DNA of 38,493 nt from NCBI GenBank assembly GCA_900547815.1, contig URHY01000012.1, positions 1-38,493 on the forward strand. The letters are read 5' to 3'. The notes under the pieces are model-generated. The model worked only from the letters and a program-made list of their open reading frames with translations. It was not told where the DNA came from and made no database searches. Position 1 is the stretch's first letter, and every line of letters begins with the position of its first letter. Position numbers and translations under genes: made by a program. Positions 6,296 through 14,966 of this stretch are shown piece after piece. The stretch comes from an uncultured Solobacterium sp. (GTDB taxonomy: Bacteria > Bacillota_I > Bacilli_A > Erysipelotrichales > Erysipelotrichaceae).

Positions 6296-7515
6296 CATTT
6301 TCTCTGACTTCATTCTTCTCTGGATTATGCAGTGTTACTTTATTCATAATGTGTTTTGGATTTATACTACGACATAAAAAGGCATATAAATACTTTCGTA
6401 CAGATGCACTCTTATTAATCATATGCCTGATTTTTATTCGCTTGCTGTTTCCGTTTGAACATGCACATATGATCTATATTCCAATCCAAAAAGTAATGAA
6501 TCCGCTTTTGGATTTCTTCAATCAAACACATGTAGTAAAGCTCTTGATCTTATTGTGGCTTGTAGGAAGTGCAATCTTTTTGATTTACTTCATAAAAGAT
6601 TATATTCATACGGAATATATCTATAAAAAAATAATGAAGCAAAGTCAAATTGTTGGATATAGACAATCTTATCCTGTATACAAATCGAATTTGATCTATG
6701 GACCTTGTGTGATTGGATTACACAAAACTATTTTGCTTCCTGAAATTGACTATTCAGAATCGGATTTAAATTCAATCCTCGCGCATGAAAGTTACCACAT
6801 CAAGAAGAATCACAATCTAATCAAAGGCGTATTAAATCTTATTTGCTGCATATACTGGTGGTTTATCCCCATATATTTCTTCAAAAAATATATTTTCCTA
6901 TATTTAGAAATGAAAACTGATGATTCTATAATCCAAAATCTTGATGAAAAAGAGAGCTTTGCCTATATGCAGACTTTGATTCAAATTCAGAAGCAATCCT
7001 CTCAGAAATCATTCACGTCCTATATTTCTTCAAATGGATTTATTCTTAATTATAGAATCCATTACATGATGAGAGGTCTACACAAAAAGAAAACAAACGC
7101 TTTTATTTTGGTTTCAACAGTATTGATCTGTTTCTTATCTACCTTTATAAACATTTCTGGATATTATACAAATACTAAGTTAACAGAAAATACTTTTGAG
7201 ATTACAAATGCAAATGCGTATATATTCGAAAACAAAAACAATCCTCCATCCTTATTATTTTATTTAGATAATCAATATATCTTAGGTGGATATACCAACT
7301 TAAAAGAAATACAAGACGAACAAAAACTACCAACATACAAAGACCTTGGAAAAACCCGAAACATTCAATCAATCACAAATACACAGAATACAGTCATCAA
7401 GAATTCAAAACAAACTACTTACCGATGGAAATATAAATTAGAAAACGGTTATGTATACAGAAGGCTGTATAATGCATGTAAAAACACTTGGGTATCCGAT
7501 TGGATGTCAGCCTGA
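6292..7515 (+). CDS. M56-family membrane metallopeptidase (BlaR1/MecR1-like sensor without penicillin-binding domain)
   Basis: 407 aa. Hydrophobic segments lie near 7-27, 38-54, 82-101, 178-197 and 270-288. The zinc motif HESYH is at 165-169, with a probable third ligand in the LEMKTDD region near 206-210. After the last membrane segment an outward-facing tail of about 115 residues remains, rich in Asn and Tyr. It is too short to be the roughly 250-residue penicillin-binding sensor of BlaR1/MecR1, so the signal is probably not a beta-lactam sensed that way. By family precedent, activation leads to inactivation of the BlaI-like repressor encoded just upstream. Confidence 0.82.
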   Translation: MTFSLTSFFSGLCSVTLFIMCFGFILRHKKAYKYFRTDALLLIICLIFIRLLFPFEHAHMIYIPIQKVMNPLLDFFNQTHVVKLLILLWLVGSAIFLIYFIKDYIHTEYIYKKIMKQSQIVGYRQSYPVYKSNLIYGPCVIGLHKTILLPEIDYSESDLNSILAHESYHIKKNHNLIKGVLNLICCIYWWFIPIYFFKKYIFLYLEMKTDDSIIQNLDEKESFAYMQTLIQIQKQSSQKSFTSYISSNGFILNYRIHYMMRGLHKKKTNAFILVSTVLICFLSTFINISGYYTNTKLTENTFEITNANAYIFENKNNPPSLLFYLDNQYILGGYTNLKEIQDEQKLPTYKDLGKTRNIQSITNTQNTVIKNSKQTTYRWKYKLENGYVYRRLYNACKNTWVSDWMSA

Positions 7516-7522
7516 AATTTAT

Positions 7523-7552
7523 AACGAAGATTACCACAGTCTTCGTTTTTTT
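7523..7552 (+). terminator. Intrinsic terminator of the BlaI/M56 operon
   Basis: AACGAAGA (7523-7530) pairs with TCTTCGTT (7540-7547) around a 9-base loop and runs into a T-tract, shortly after the stop at 7515. Confidence 0.85.
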
Positions 7553-7587
7553 ATTCAACAAGGATAACTTAAACATTAAAATGCCTG

Positions 7588-7710
7588 AAAAAAAGGACCC
7601 AGACAACTAAACGTTGTCCAAGTCCAATATCAGCTATAAAAAGTTTTGGAGTATATGCCTCCTGTTAAAATTTTGGATAGCAAATTCATCTAACCCCATC
7701 CAAATTTAAT
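7588..7710 (-). ncRNA. Repeated structured 3' element, copy 2
   Basis: Begins 16 bases after the metK stop codon. Minus-strand order: stem TGGAT/ATCCA (7698-7702 with 7674-7678) around a loop with GTTAGATGAATTT; a small hairpin GGAG/CTCC absent from copy 1; the shared block CAAAAC...TAGCTGATATTGG; then a 13-bp terminator hairpin (7613-7625 with 7595-7607) and seven T residues. The G-C pair of copy 1 in the first stem is T-A here, and a G-C pair in the terminator is A-T. There is no downstream gene on this strand, so it behaves as the metK 3' end or as an independent RNA. Confidence 0.65.
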
Positions 7711-7726
7711 GTACTGTTCTAACCGA

Positions 7727-8821
7727 TTAATATTCTAATTTTTTAACCTTTTCCCAAGTAAACTGAGGATCACCAAAGTGTCCATAGCATGATGTTTTGT
7801 GGTAAACTGGCTTTCTTAAATCCAATTCGGAAATGATGTTTCCTACTTCAAAATTGAAGTTTTTCTTAACAATTTCCAATAATTTTTCATCATCAAATTT
7901 ACCTGTTCCAAAAGTATCTACACATAAAGATACAGGTTGTGCTTTACCAATTGCATACGCAACTTCAACTTCACAACGACGAGCTAAACCATTCGCAACA
8001 ATGTTTTTAGCTACATAACGAGAATAGTAAGCGGCACTACGGTCTACTTTTGTAGGGTCTTTACTAGAGAAGCATCCTCCTCCAATGCGTCCACGTCCAC
8101 CATATGTATCACATACGATTTTACGTCCTGTAGTTCCTGAATCTCCCCATGATCCACCTACAACGAAGCTTCCAGATGGGTTGATGAAATATTTTGTATT
8201 TTCATCTAAATATTTTTCATCAATACAAGGTTTGATAACTTCATTCATGATCAATTCTTTAATTTCTTCTTGTGTAATATCTTTTGAATGTTGAGTTGAA
8301 ACAACGATTGTATCAATACGTTTGATTTCATCATTTTCATATTCAACAGATACCTGTGTTTTTCCATCTGGCTTTAATAAATCTGGGTGTTCTCTTCTAA
8401 CTTTAGTCAATTGACGAGCTAAAAGGTGTGCATAATAGATAGTTAATGGCATATACTCATCATTTTCATCACATGCATAACCAAACATAATACCTTGGTC
8501 ACCAGCACACACTTCATCACGGTTTACCGCATTGTGAATTTCAGGACTTTGTTGGTTTACAACAGTATGTACATGATATTCTTCTGTATATCCAATACGT
8601 TTGATTTCATTCAATGCGATTGTTTCATAATCCAATTCTGCCTTTGTATTACATTCACCATAAATTAATACAAAATCATCTTTAATTGTACATTCAACAG
8701 CCATATTTGAATATGGGTCTTGAGCTAATGCAGCATCTACGATTGCGTCGGCAATTTGGTCACAAATTTTATCTGGATGACCTTCAGTAACACTTTCACT
8801 TGTAAAAATATAATCTTTCAT
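7727..8821 (-). CDS. metK: S-adenosylmethionine synthetase
   Basis: Makes S-adenosylmethionine from methionine and ATP. 364 aa from the ATG at 8821 (MKDYIFTSESVTEGHPDK), with GAGGAG upstream; a 13-codon upstream extension would start inside the riboswitch terminator and is rejected. The three-repeat MetK fold is visible: EGHPDKICDQ with the nucleotide-binding His near the N terminus, GDQGIMFGYACDE, the glycine-rich GGRGRIGGGCFSSKDPTKVDRS region, and a C-terminal KPVYHKTSCYGHFG. Slightly short for the family (about 380-400 aa). Controlled by an upstream SAM riboswitch; followed by repeat element copy 2. Confidence 0.96.
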   Translation of the reverse strand: MKDYIFTSESVTEGHPDKICDQIADAIVDAALAQDPYSNMAVECTIKDDFVLIYGECNTKAELDYETIALNEIKRIGYTEEYHVHTVVNQQSPEIHNAVNRDEVCAGDQGIMFGYACDENDEYMPLTIYYAHLLARQLTKVRREHPDLLKPDGKTQVSVEYENDEIKRIDTIVVSTQHSKDITQEEIKELIMNEVIKPCIDEKYLDENTKYFINPSGSFVVGGSWGDSGTTGRKIVCDTYGGRGRIGGGCFSSKDPTKVDRSAAYYSRYVAKNIVANGLARRCEVEVAYAIGKAQPVSLCVDTFGTGKFDDEKLLEIVKKNFNFEVGNIISELDLRKPVYHKTSCYGHFGDPQFTWEKVKKLEY

Positions 8822-8848
8822 TTTGTCTCCTCTTCTCTTGCTTATCCA

Positions 8849-9000
8849 TAAAAAAAACATACTTTAAGAAGTATGTTACAAATCTTTATACTTCTTATCG
8901 CTGTTAGCAGGACCACCTTAACATATTGTCAGGTTGGCGTGAAGTCAACGAGCTAACTCTCTACTTCAACTCTGGATAATTTTTTTTACGCATAAAGATT
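8849..9000 (-). promoter_or_regulatory. S-box-type SAM riboswitch with terminator controlling metK
   Basis: The minus-strand leader has a closing helix AATCTTTAT/ATAAAGATT plus TTATC/GATAA, P2 GAAGT/ACTTC, GAG...CTC in place of the usual GGG...CCC, then CCAACC, AAGGTGGTCCTGC and small hairpin GCT/AGC. These follow the SAM-I core layout with diverged bases, closer to SAM-I/IV variants. The terminator AACATACTT/AAGTATGTT (8869-8877 with 8856-8864) has eight T residues. AAGAAGTAT after the P1 strand can instead pair with ATACTTCTT of the terminator as antiterminator. SAM binding should stop transcription before metK. Confidence 0.78.
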
Positions 9001-9042
9001 AAAACATGAAACTACAAATAATGCAAGGAATTCATCACCATT

Positions 9043-9072
9043 ATTATACATATCTTCATTTATGTACTTCAA
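9043..9072 (-). promoter_or_regulatory. Probable metK promoter
   Basis: Minus strand -35 TTGAAG (9067-9072), 18-bp spacer, -10 TATAAT (9043-9048), placing the start about 35 bases before the riboswitch helix. A weaker alternative (TTGCAT-N17-TTTAAT) lies closer to it. Confidence 0.5.
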
Positions 9073-9077
9073 AATAC

Positions 9078-9103
9078 AAAAATGGCTAAATTATCTAGCC
9101 ATT
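9078..9103 (-). terminator. Intrinsic terminator of the dnaE-LUD operon
   Basis: AATGGCTA (minus) pairs with TAGCCATT (9096-9103 with 9081-9088) around a 7-base loop and is followed by a T-rich tract. Confidence 0.8.
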
Positions 9104-9108
9104 TCATT

Positions 9109-9738
9109 CTAATATCCTAATACTTCATCCACTAAGATTACATGAATACGATCGGGTTCCATACTGTTTCTTGTGATAACCAATTGGTCGCAAATGCAGC
9201 CTTGGGCTAAACAATTTGCACAACTACCTGTTAATTGACAAGGTCTGTTTCCACTAAAACGTTGATTATTAATGGGTGCAGCCACATTTCTTAATCTAGA
9301 AATTGCACTGTCTAAATCTTTTGTCACCTTATTCATACCTACGATCATTATGACATGTCTAGGCCCAAAACATAAACATGACACACGATTACAATGCCCA
9401 TCCATATTGACTAAAATTCCATCTTCTGTCATCGCATTGGTACTCATTAAATAGTAGTCTGCATAAAAACAATCTCTTTCCAACTTGTACTTTTCTTCGG
9501 CATCTTTTGCCTGATCTCGATCAATAACTTTAAAATTTCTTTTATAAAGCTCTTCCTTGATACCAATCTTATTTAAAGTATCTGAGCCTCCCCAGCCGAC
9601 ACTTGAGCCTGGCTTCATAATTTCAAATGCCAAATCTACAGCTTCTTGTTTCGAATGCACATAATACCCATTCATATGTCTGTTTTTTAAACTTTGAATC
9701 ACTTTTTTAGACAATAAATCATTTCGTTTTGTGATCAT
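9109..9738 (-). CDS. LUD-domain protein (LutC/YkgG-like lactate utilization family)
   Basis: 209 aa with the LUD fold: SSVGWGGSDTLNKIGI near 45-60, TNAMTEDGILVNMDG near 100-114, GPRHVIMIVGMNKV near 125-138, and the C-terminal QGCICDQLVITR. The region before it carries several Cys (CQLTGSCANCLAQGC), suggesting a metal or redox site. This stand-alone type is common in anaerobes and its reaction is not settled. No LutA or LutB partners are nearby. It starts 3 bases after the dnaE stop, so it is transcribed with dnaE, an unexplained but tight pairing. Confidence 0.82.
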   Translation of the reverse strand: MITKRNDLLSKKVIQSLKNRHMNGYYVHSKQEAVDLAFEIMKPGSSVGWGGSDTLNKIGIKEELYKRNFKVIDRDQAKDAEEKYKLERDCFYADYYLMSTNAMTEDGILVNMDGHCNRVSCLCFGPRHVIMIVGMNKVTKDLDSAISRLRNVAAPINNQRFSGNRPCQLTGSCANCLAQGCICDQLVITRNSMEPDRIHVILVDEVLGY

Positions 9739-9741
9739 TTT

Positions 9742-12700
9742 TTACACCTCAATCCACTCTATTTTATTCACTACAATCGATGATGGTCGATCCTTTTTTC
9801 CTTGAATCAGACAAATACGATCTTTTTGAATGTTTTCTTTTTGCTGTTCATACAAACGAGGCATGATAACCGCATCCATTTTACCAGCTTCATCCTCGAC
9901 ACTCATAAAGCACATCCAATCACCTTTCTTTGTCTTATGCGTTCTAAAAGATGCAACACGCACTAAAATACTCATATATCCATCTCTATTTACCGCATTC
10001 AACAATGGTATACAATTTGGATAGTTATGCATACGTAAAGACTGCACAGGATGTTCACTCACATAGAAACCGTACACATATTGCTCTTTTTGGGCTTTTT
10101 GTATTGGATTCTCTTTGATTCTTTGAATGCCTGGACGAGAGACAATACTAAAATCGAAACGTAAATTGTTCGGATCTTCAATTCGCACAATATTTACATA
10201 ATCCATCAGCTTTCTTAAATTATCATTAAGAGTTGCACGATTATATCCAAAACAATCCAATGCTCCGCCATCAATTAAAATTCGAATCGTAGATTCATTG
10301 ATCTTATACATACTTGCCTTGGCAAGAAAATCAAATAAATCTGCATATGGTGCATGTTCTAAAATCGTTGGATAAATTGTTTTCCCTACACCTTTTAAAA
10401 CTTGTAGCGGCATACGAATTGAATTCTGTTCAATCATATAGAAAGCCTTTGAATGATTAATATCACACCCATTCACAACGATATTTCTTCGTTTACATTC
10501 ATAAATATATTGCGATGTTTTTATACCTGAACCAATGACACTATTTAAAAGGCTCTGATAGAAATATAAAGGATAGTTTGCCTTTAAATAAGCCATTTGA
10601 TAAGCTACTAAGCTGTAGGCATAACTGTGTGATTTATTAAATCCATAACCCGCAAATTGTTCCATTATAGAAAATATCTCATTGGAAACAGAATCTTTGA
10701 TACGATTCTTTCGTGCACCTAAAATAAATTGTTCCTTTAAATTCTGCATAACATCCAATTTCTTTTTCGACATTGCCTTACGAAGTGTATCGGCTTGCGC
10801 CAAACTAAATCCACCAATTACTTGGGCTGTCTGCATAACTTGTTCTTGGTAGATCATGATTCCGTAGGTTTCCTTTAAGATAGGCTCTAGTAAAGGATGT
10901 GGATATACAACTTTTGAAGGATCCTTCTTTCTTTCAATATATGTATCAATATGTTGCATCGCTCCAGGACGATATAAAGCTAATACGACACTGATATCCT
11001 CAAATTTGTTGGGTTGTATCTTTTGAAGTAGAGACGTAATTCCACTAGACTCCAATTGAAATACACCCAATGTATTTCCAAGTGATAATAATTGATAAGT
11101 TTTTGCATCCTTTAAATTGATTTTCATCATGTCTAAAGAAATATGTTTCTGTTCTTTTAGATTTGTGACAATTTCATGAATCGTCGTTAAATTACGAATC
11201 CCCAAAAAATCCATTTTGATTAATCCAAGATTTTCCAAATACTCGGCTGTAAATTGTGTAGCTTGAATTTCACCATCTACACTAACAAGTGGACAAACAT
11301 TCACAATGGGTTGATTAGAAAGTACAATTCCTGCCGCATGTAAAGAGGTGTGTCGCGGTAAACCTTCTAATTTGAGACATGTTTGAAATAAATCAATCAG
11401 CTTTTTATCTGAATCAATACGTTTTCTAAATAAAGCATTTTCGTTATAAGCCTGTATTAGAGTACTTTTGGGCGTATTCTTTAACATTTTTGAAAGCTCA
11501 TCCACAACTCTTGCAGGAATATTCATTACACGTCCTACATCACGAATAGCTTGTCTTGCCTGTAATGTATTAAATGTCACAATATGACTAACATGTTCAT
11601 GCCCATATAATTCACGAACATATTGAATCACTTCATCTCTTCGATCATCTGGAAAATCAGTATCAATATCTGGCATAGAAATACGTGATGGATTTAAAAA
11701 TCTTTCAAACAACAAACTATTTTGAATCGGATCAATATGTGTAATACCTAGACAATACGCAACTAAAGATCCTGCTGCACTACCACGTCCTGGCCCTACA
11801 AATATGTCTTTACTTCTAGCATAACGAATAAAGTCCCAGACAATCAAAAAGTAATCAGTAAATCCCATATTGATAATGACATTTAATTCATATTCTAAAC
11901 GCTTAATGTATTTAATGTCTACTTTTCCATTCAATCGTTTTTCCAAACCCTTTTTACAAAGTTTAATTAAATAATCTCTTGAGTCAATGTGAAGTTTGTT
12001 TTCAAACGAAGGAAGCTTTGATTTTTGAAATGCCATTTGAACATTGCACATTCTTGCGATTTCTTCCGTAGTCTCTAAATCACTTTCATCATATAATTGT
12101 TCCATTTCTTGTGGGCTTCTTAAATATCTTTGAAATTGTACATCTAAACCTTGATTTTCAATATTTGTTTGTTTGGCGATAGCTCTTAATACCTGCAATG
12201 ATTTTACATCTTCACTATTCTCATACAAAATACGAGATAATGCCACTCTTTTACAATCTAATTGTTTTAAGATTCGATTATCCGCCCTTTTTTTCCCTGA
12301 ATCATTCATTGCTATAGAAACATAGAAATCAGAAAAAGAATTTTTACAAAATTCTACAAATGCACTTAACTTTTCTAAATCCTGATGTTCAATATATGCA
12401 CTGAATGTATCTTTTCCATCACTTGATGTAAGTACTACACAATCCTTGGCATACTTTATAACTTCATCAAACATTACAGTATCTTTAATAATTGAACTTA
12501 ATCGATATAAATTCTGTAATCCATTATCATTTTTAGCTAAGAGAATAAAATGAAATAAGTCCTCTTTATATATGGAATCCACTTCTAAACCAATAATTGG
12601 ATGAACATTATGTTTTTTACACAGTTGATAGAACTCCATAGTTCCATACATCACATTATGATCTGTCAAACAAACATGGTTGTATCCTAATTGCTTTTGG

Positions 12701-12774
12701 TGAAGAATCATATTTTCTAAACGAATAGGTGATTCCAATAAAGAGTATGAACTTCGCATATGTAAGTGAACCAT
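9742..12774 (-). CDS. dnaE: DNA polymerase III alpha subunit, DnaE type
   Basis: 1010 aa replicative polymerase. Order: PHP domain at the N terminus (VHLHMRSSYS, LTDHNVMYG near 36-44); polymerase palm with GPGRGSAAGSLVAYCLG near 327-343 and the catalytic pair in MPDIDTDFPDD near 367-377; the third Asp in LIKMDFLGIRN; tandem helix-hairpin-helix region; and a C-terminal OB-fold (ILVRVASFRTHKTKKGDWM). No proofreading exonuclease domain, so this is not PolC. Low-GC Firmicutes usually encode PolC as well, and none is in this window. Somewhat short for the family (1050-1150 aa). Driven by an extended -10 promoter. Confidence 0.95.
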   Translation of the reverse strand: MVHLHMRSSYSLLESPIRLENMILHQKQLGYNHVCLTDHNVMYGTMEFYQLCKKHNVHPIIGLEVDSIYKEDLFHFILLAKNDNGLQNLYRLSSIIKDTVMFDEVIKYAKDCVVLTSSDGKDTFSAYIEHQDLEKLSAFVEFCKNSFSDFYVSIAMNDSGKKRADNRILKQLDCKRVALSRILYENSEDVKSLQVLRAIAKQTNIENQGLDVQFQRYLRSPQEMEQLYDESDLETTEEIARMCNVQMAFQKSKLPSFENKLHIDSRDYLIKLCKKGLEKRLNGKVDIKYIKRLEYELNVIINMGFTDYFLIVWDFIRYARSKDIFVGPGRGSAAGSLVAYCLGITHIDPIQNSLLFERFLNPSRISMPDIDTDFPDDRRDEVIQYVRELYGHEHVSHIVTFNTLQARQAIRDVGRVMNIPARVVDELSKMLKNTPKSTLIQAYNENALFRKRIDSDKKLIDLFQTCLKLEGLPRHTSLHAAGIVLSNQPIVNVCPLVSVDGEIQATQFTAEYLENLGLIKMDFLGIRNLTTIHEIVTNLKEQKHISLDMMKINLKDAKTYQLLSLGNTLGVFQLESSGITSLLQKIQPNKFEDISVVLALYRPGAMQHIDTYIERKKDPSKVVYPHPLLEPILKETYGIMIYQEQVMQTAQVIGGFSLAQADTLRKAMSKKKLDVMQNLKEQFILGARKNRIKDSVSNEIFSIMEQFAGYGFNKSHSYAYSLVAYQMAYLKANYPLYFYQSLLNSVIGSGIKTSQYIYECKRRNIVVNGCDINHSKAFYMIEQNSIRMPLQVLKGVGKTIYPTILEHAPYADLFDFLAKASMYKINESTIRILIDGGALDCFGYNRATLNDNLRKLMDYVNIVRIEDPNNLRFDFSIVSRPGIQRIKENPIQKAQKEQYVYGFYVSEHPVQSLRMHNYPNCIPLLNAVNRDGYMSILVRVASFRTHKTKKGDWMCFMSVEDEAGKMDAVIMPRLYEQQKENIQKDRICLIQGKKDRPSSIVVNKIEWIEV

Positions 12775-12799
12775 GAAATCCCGCCTTTCTATTGTAGAT

Positions 12800-12808
12800 A
12801 TTATATCA
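12800..12808 (-). promoter_or_regulatory. dnaE extended -10 promoter
   Basis: Minus strand TGATATAAT (12800-12808), an extended -10 box with no convincing -35. It lies about 26 bases before the dnaE start and just past the nrnA terminator. Confidence 0.6.
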
Positions 12809-12811
12809 CAA

Positions 12812-12840
12812 GAAAAAGAGATAGCTGCCTAAGCTACCTC
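12812..12840 (-). terminator. Terminator of the smc-ftsY-ylxM-ackA-nrnA operon
   Basis: On the minus strand, GAGGTAGCT (12832-12840) pairs with AGCTATCTC (12818-12826) around a 5-base loop followed by TTTTTC. The stem overlaps the last nrnA codons. Confidence 0.85.
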
Positions 12841-13761
12841 TCTGTTCGATAAAATTTCAATAATTTGATTTACTTGATCACGCGTTAAGTTTTTGATTCC
12901 ACTTGCACATTCGTGGCCGCCACCACCAAATTCCATGGCTACATCGCGAATTGGGATATTTCTTGATCTTAAAGATGCACTGTAGTGAATTCGATCTTCC
13001 ATGCGCGTAAATAAAGCCCACATTTCAACACAATCAATACCGGCTAAACAATACACTTTATCTTTGGCATCTGTAAAGCTTAGACCATATTCTTCATAAT
13101 CTTCACATTCTAAAATCGAATAAAGAAATTTATTATTAAGTATTGTATGATTTCGTACAACCGTTTCATATCTGTAATCTTCAATTGATTTAGAAAAGTT
13201 GAGTTGTTCAACTTTAGTAACATCTACACCTTGCTCAAATAAATATTTTGCGGCATCAAATGTAGCTGGACGAACATTATTTGTTGTAAAACGAATGTTG
13301 TCTGCCGTCAATCCTAAATAAAGCATCAATGCACTTTCTATAGGAATATTCACTTTATTTTTTTGAAGATATAAAGCTAATAATTCACAAGTAGCACTTG
13401 CCTTATCGTCGATCCATTCTTCATCACAAATGGTTTCTACTTGTACATGATGATCAATACGAATCGATTTTTCTGCCAACTGATAACGCTCATCATCAAT
13501 GCGTGCTGCATTGGAAGTATCTAAAACAATGGCTAAACTTGAACGAATAATTTCATCATCTACTTCATCCATTTCTACATTATTTCTTTGTGATACAGGA
13601 CAGTTACTTCCCAAACAATAGATTTTCTTATCTGGGTAGGTACTTTCTAAATAGTACTTTAAGCCAAATTGAGATCCAATTGCATCCATATCGGCAAAAA
13701 CATGGCGGAAGATTGTGATTGTATTAAAATCTTTTATACTCGCAAAAATATCATTAGGCAT
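12829..13761 (-). CDS. nrnA: DHH-family phosphoesterase, NrnA-like nanoRNase / pAp phosphatase
   Basis: 310 aa. The N-terminal DHH domain carries HVFADMDAIGS near 19-29, DTSN near 93-96 and RIDHHV near 112-117, which bind two metal ions. The C-terminal DHHA1 domain ends in GGGGHECASG. NrnA-type enzymes degrade 2-5 nt RNA fragments or pAp, or in some species c-di-AMP products; which applies cannot be told here. The ATG at 13761 overlaps the ackA end by 8 bases, implying translational coupling. Last gene of the smc operon. The first motif has Ala where Pro is more usual (FAD for xPD). Confidence 0.87.
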   Translation of the reverse strand: MPNDIFASIKDFNTITIFRHVFADMDAIGSQFGLKYYLESTYPDKKIYCLGSNCPVSQRNNVEMDEVDDEIIRSSLAIVLDTSNAARIDDERYQLAEKSIRIDHHVQVETICDEEWIDDKASATCELLALYLQKNKVNIPIESALMLYLGLTADNIRFTTNNVRPATFDAAKYLFEQGVDVTKVEQLNFSKSIEDYRYETVVRNHTILNNKFLYSILECEDYEEYGLSFTDAKDKVYCLAGIDCVEMWALFTRMEDRIHYSASLRSRNIPIRDVAMEFGGGGHECASGIKNLTRDQVNQIIEILSNREVA

Positions 13762-14953
13762 TAGCCATCAAATCCTTGTAGGCATCGCGTGCGATAACTA
13801 ATTCTTCATTTGTTGGTAATAACCATACTTGCATTTTTGATTCCGGTGCACTTAATAATTTTTCAACACCACGAACACCATCATTGTCTTCTGGTTTTAC
13901 TACAACACCAAATACAGATAATCCATCACAAATTCTTTGACGCATTGCACAATCATTTTCACCGATACCGCCCGCAAAAACAATCGCATCAGCACCACCC
14001 ATTAATCCGTAGTATCCTGATACAACTTCAACAATACGATTTACATATACGTTTTGAGTTAAAATAGCACGTGGGTTTCCTTCTTTGACAGCGGCTTCAA
14101 TATCACGTCCATCACTTGAAATTCCACTTACACCTAACATACCCGATTTTTTGTTCATGATTGTATCCATTTCATCTGGTGTATATCCATATTTATTTTC
14201 TAAGAATGGAACGATTGCAGGGTCAATATCTCCACAACGAGTACCCATCATGATTCCTCCAAGAGGTGTAAATCCCATTGATGTCTTATATGATTTACCA
14301 TTTTTAACAGCTGTGATACTTGCACCATTTCCTAAATGACAAGTGATGATATTCATTTCTTCTTGTGTTTTTCCTTGAAGTTCAGCCAAACGTTTTGTCA
14401 AATATTCATGACTTGTTCCATGAGCACCATAACGACGTACTTTATCGTTTGTATAATATTCATAAGGAAGTGGGAAGATATAGTTTTCTTCTGGCATACT
14501 TTGGTGGAATGCTGTATCAAATACGAAAGTGTGTTTACATTCTGGTAAAGCATCTCTAAATGAGCGGTATCCAACTAATGCTGCTGGGTTGTGTAATGGA
14601 GCTAATGCACATAATTCTTCTACTTTAGCTTCTACATCTGCATCTACAGGAACAGAATGAGAGAAATATTCACCACCATGAACAACACGGTGTCCAATCG
14701 CTTTGATATCTTCTAAGCTATTGACAACTTTGTGTTCGATCAAAGCTTCCATTAATTTTTTAACAGCTACTGCATGATCTTTGATATCTAAGATTTCCTC
14801 AATTTTTTCTCCGTTGGCTTTCATTCCAAAAATAGAATCGCTCAAACCAATGCGCTCAACATTTCCTTGTGCTAGAACTTCTTCTTCTGGCATCTTGAAT
14901 ACTTGGAACTTCAAAGATGAACTTCCTGCGTTTACACTCATAACAATCGACAT
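13754..14953 (-). CDS. ackA: Acetate kinase
   Basis: Converts acetyl phosphate and ADP to acetate and ATP, the energy-yielding end of mixed-acid fermentation. 399 aa, normal length. Signature SVNAGSSSLKFQVF at the N terminus, GHRVVHGGE near 87, FDTAFHQSMP near 145, GAHGTSHEY near 176, HLGNGASI near 206, GTRCGDIDPA near 235 and FAGGIGEND near 323 provide the ATP and acetate sites. AGGAGG precedes the start. No phosphotransacetylase gene is adjacent; instead it sits between ylxM and nrnA in the smc-ftsY operon. Confidence 0.97.
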   Translation of the reverse strand: MSIVMSVNAGSSSLKFQVFKMPEEEVLAQGNVERIGLSDSIFGMKANGEKIEEILDIKDHAVAVKKLMEALIEHKVVNSLEDIKAIGHRVVHGGEYFSHSVPVDADVEAKVEELCALAPLHNPAALVGYRSFRDALPECKHTFVFDTAFHQSMPEENYIFPLPYEYYTNDKVRRYGAHGTSHEYLTKRLAELQGKTQEEMNIITCHLGNGASITAVKNGKSYKTSMGFTPLGGIMMGTRCGDIDPAIVPFLENKYGYTPDEMDTIMNKKSGMLGVSGISSDGRDIEAAVKEGNPRAILTQNVYVNRIVEVVSGYYGLMGGADAIVFAGGIGENDCAMRQRICDGLSVFGVVVKPEDNDGVRGVEKLLSAPESKMQVWLLPTNEELVIARDAYKDLMANA

Positions 14954-14966
14954 TTTTTTGATCCTC

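Noticed and set aside
6292..7515. True BlaR1/MecR1 beta-lactam sensor
   Set aside because: The C-terminal penicillin-binding domain with its SxxK motif is absent; no beta-lactamase gene is nearby.
4982..7710. The repeated element as a miniature transposon
   Set aside because: No terminal inverted repeats or target-site duplications are visible, and similarity is concentrated in paired regions, which fits an RNA better. Copies outside the window could change this.
8822..8860. 13-codon N-terminal extension of MetK
   Set aside because: It would start inside the riboswitch terminator T-tract; the internal ATG has a strong ribosome binding site and gives the conserved MetK N terminus.
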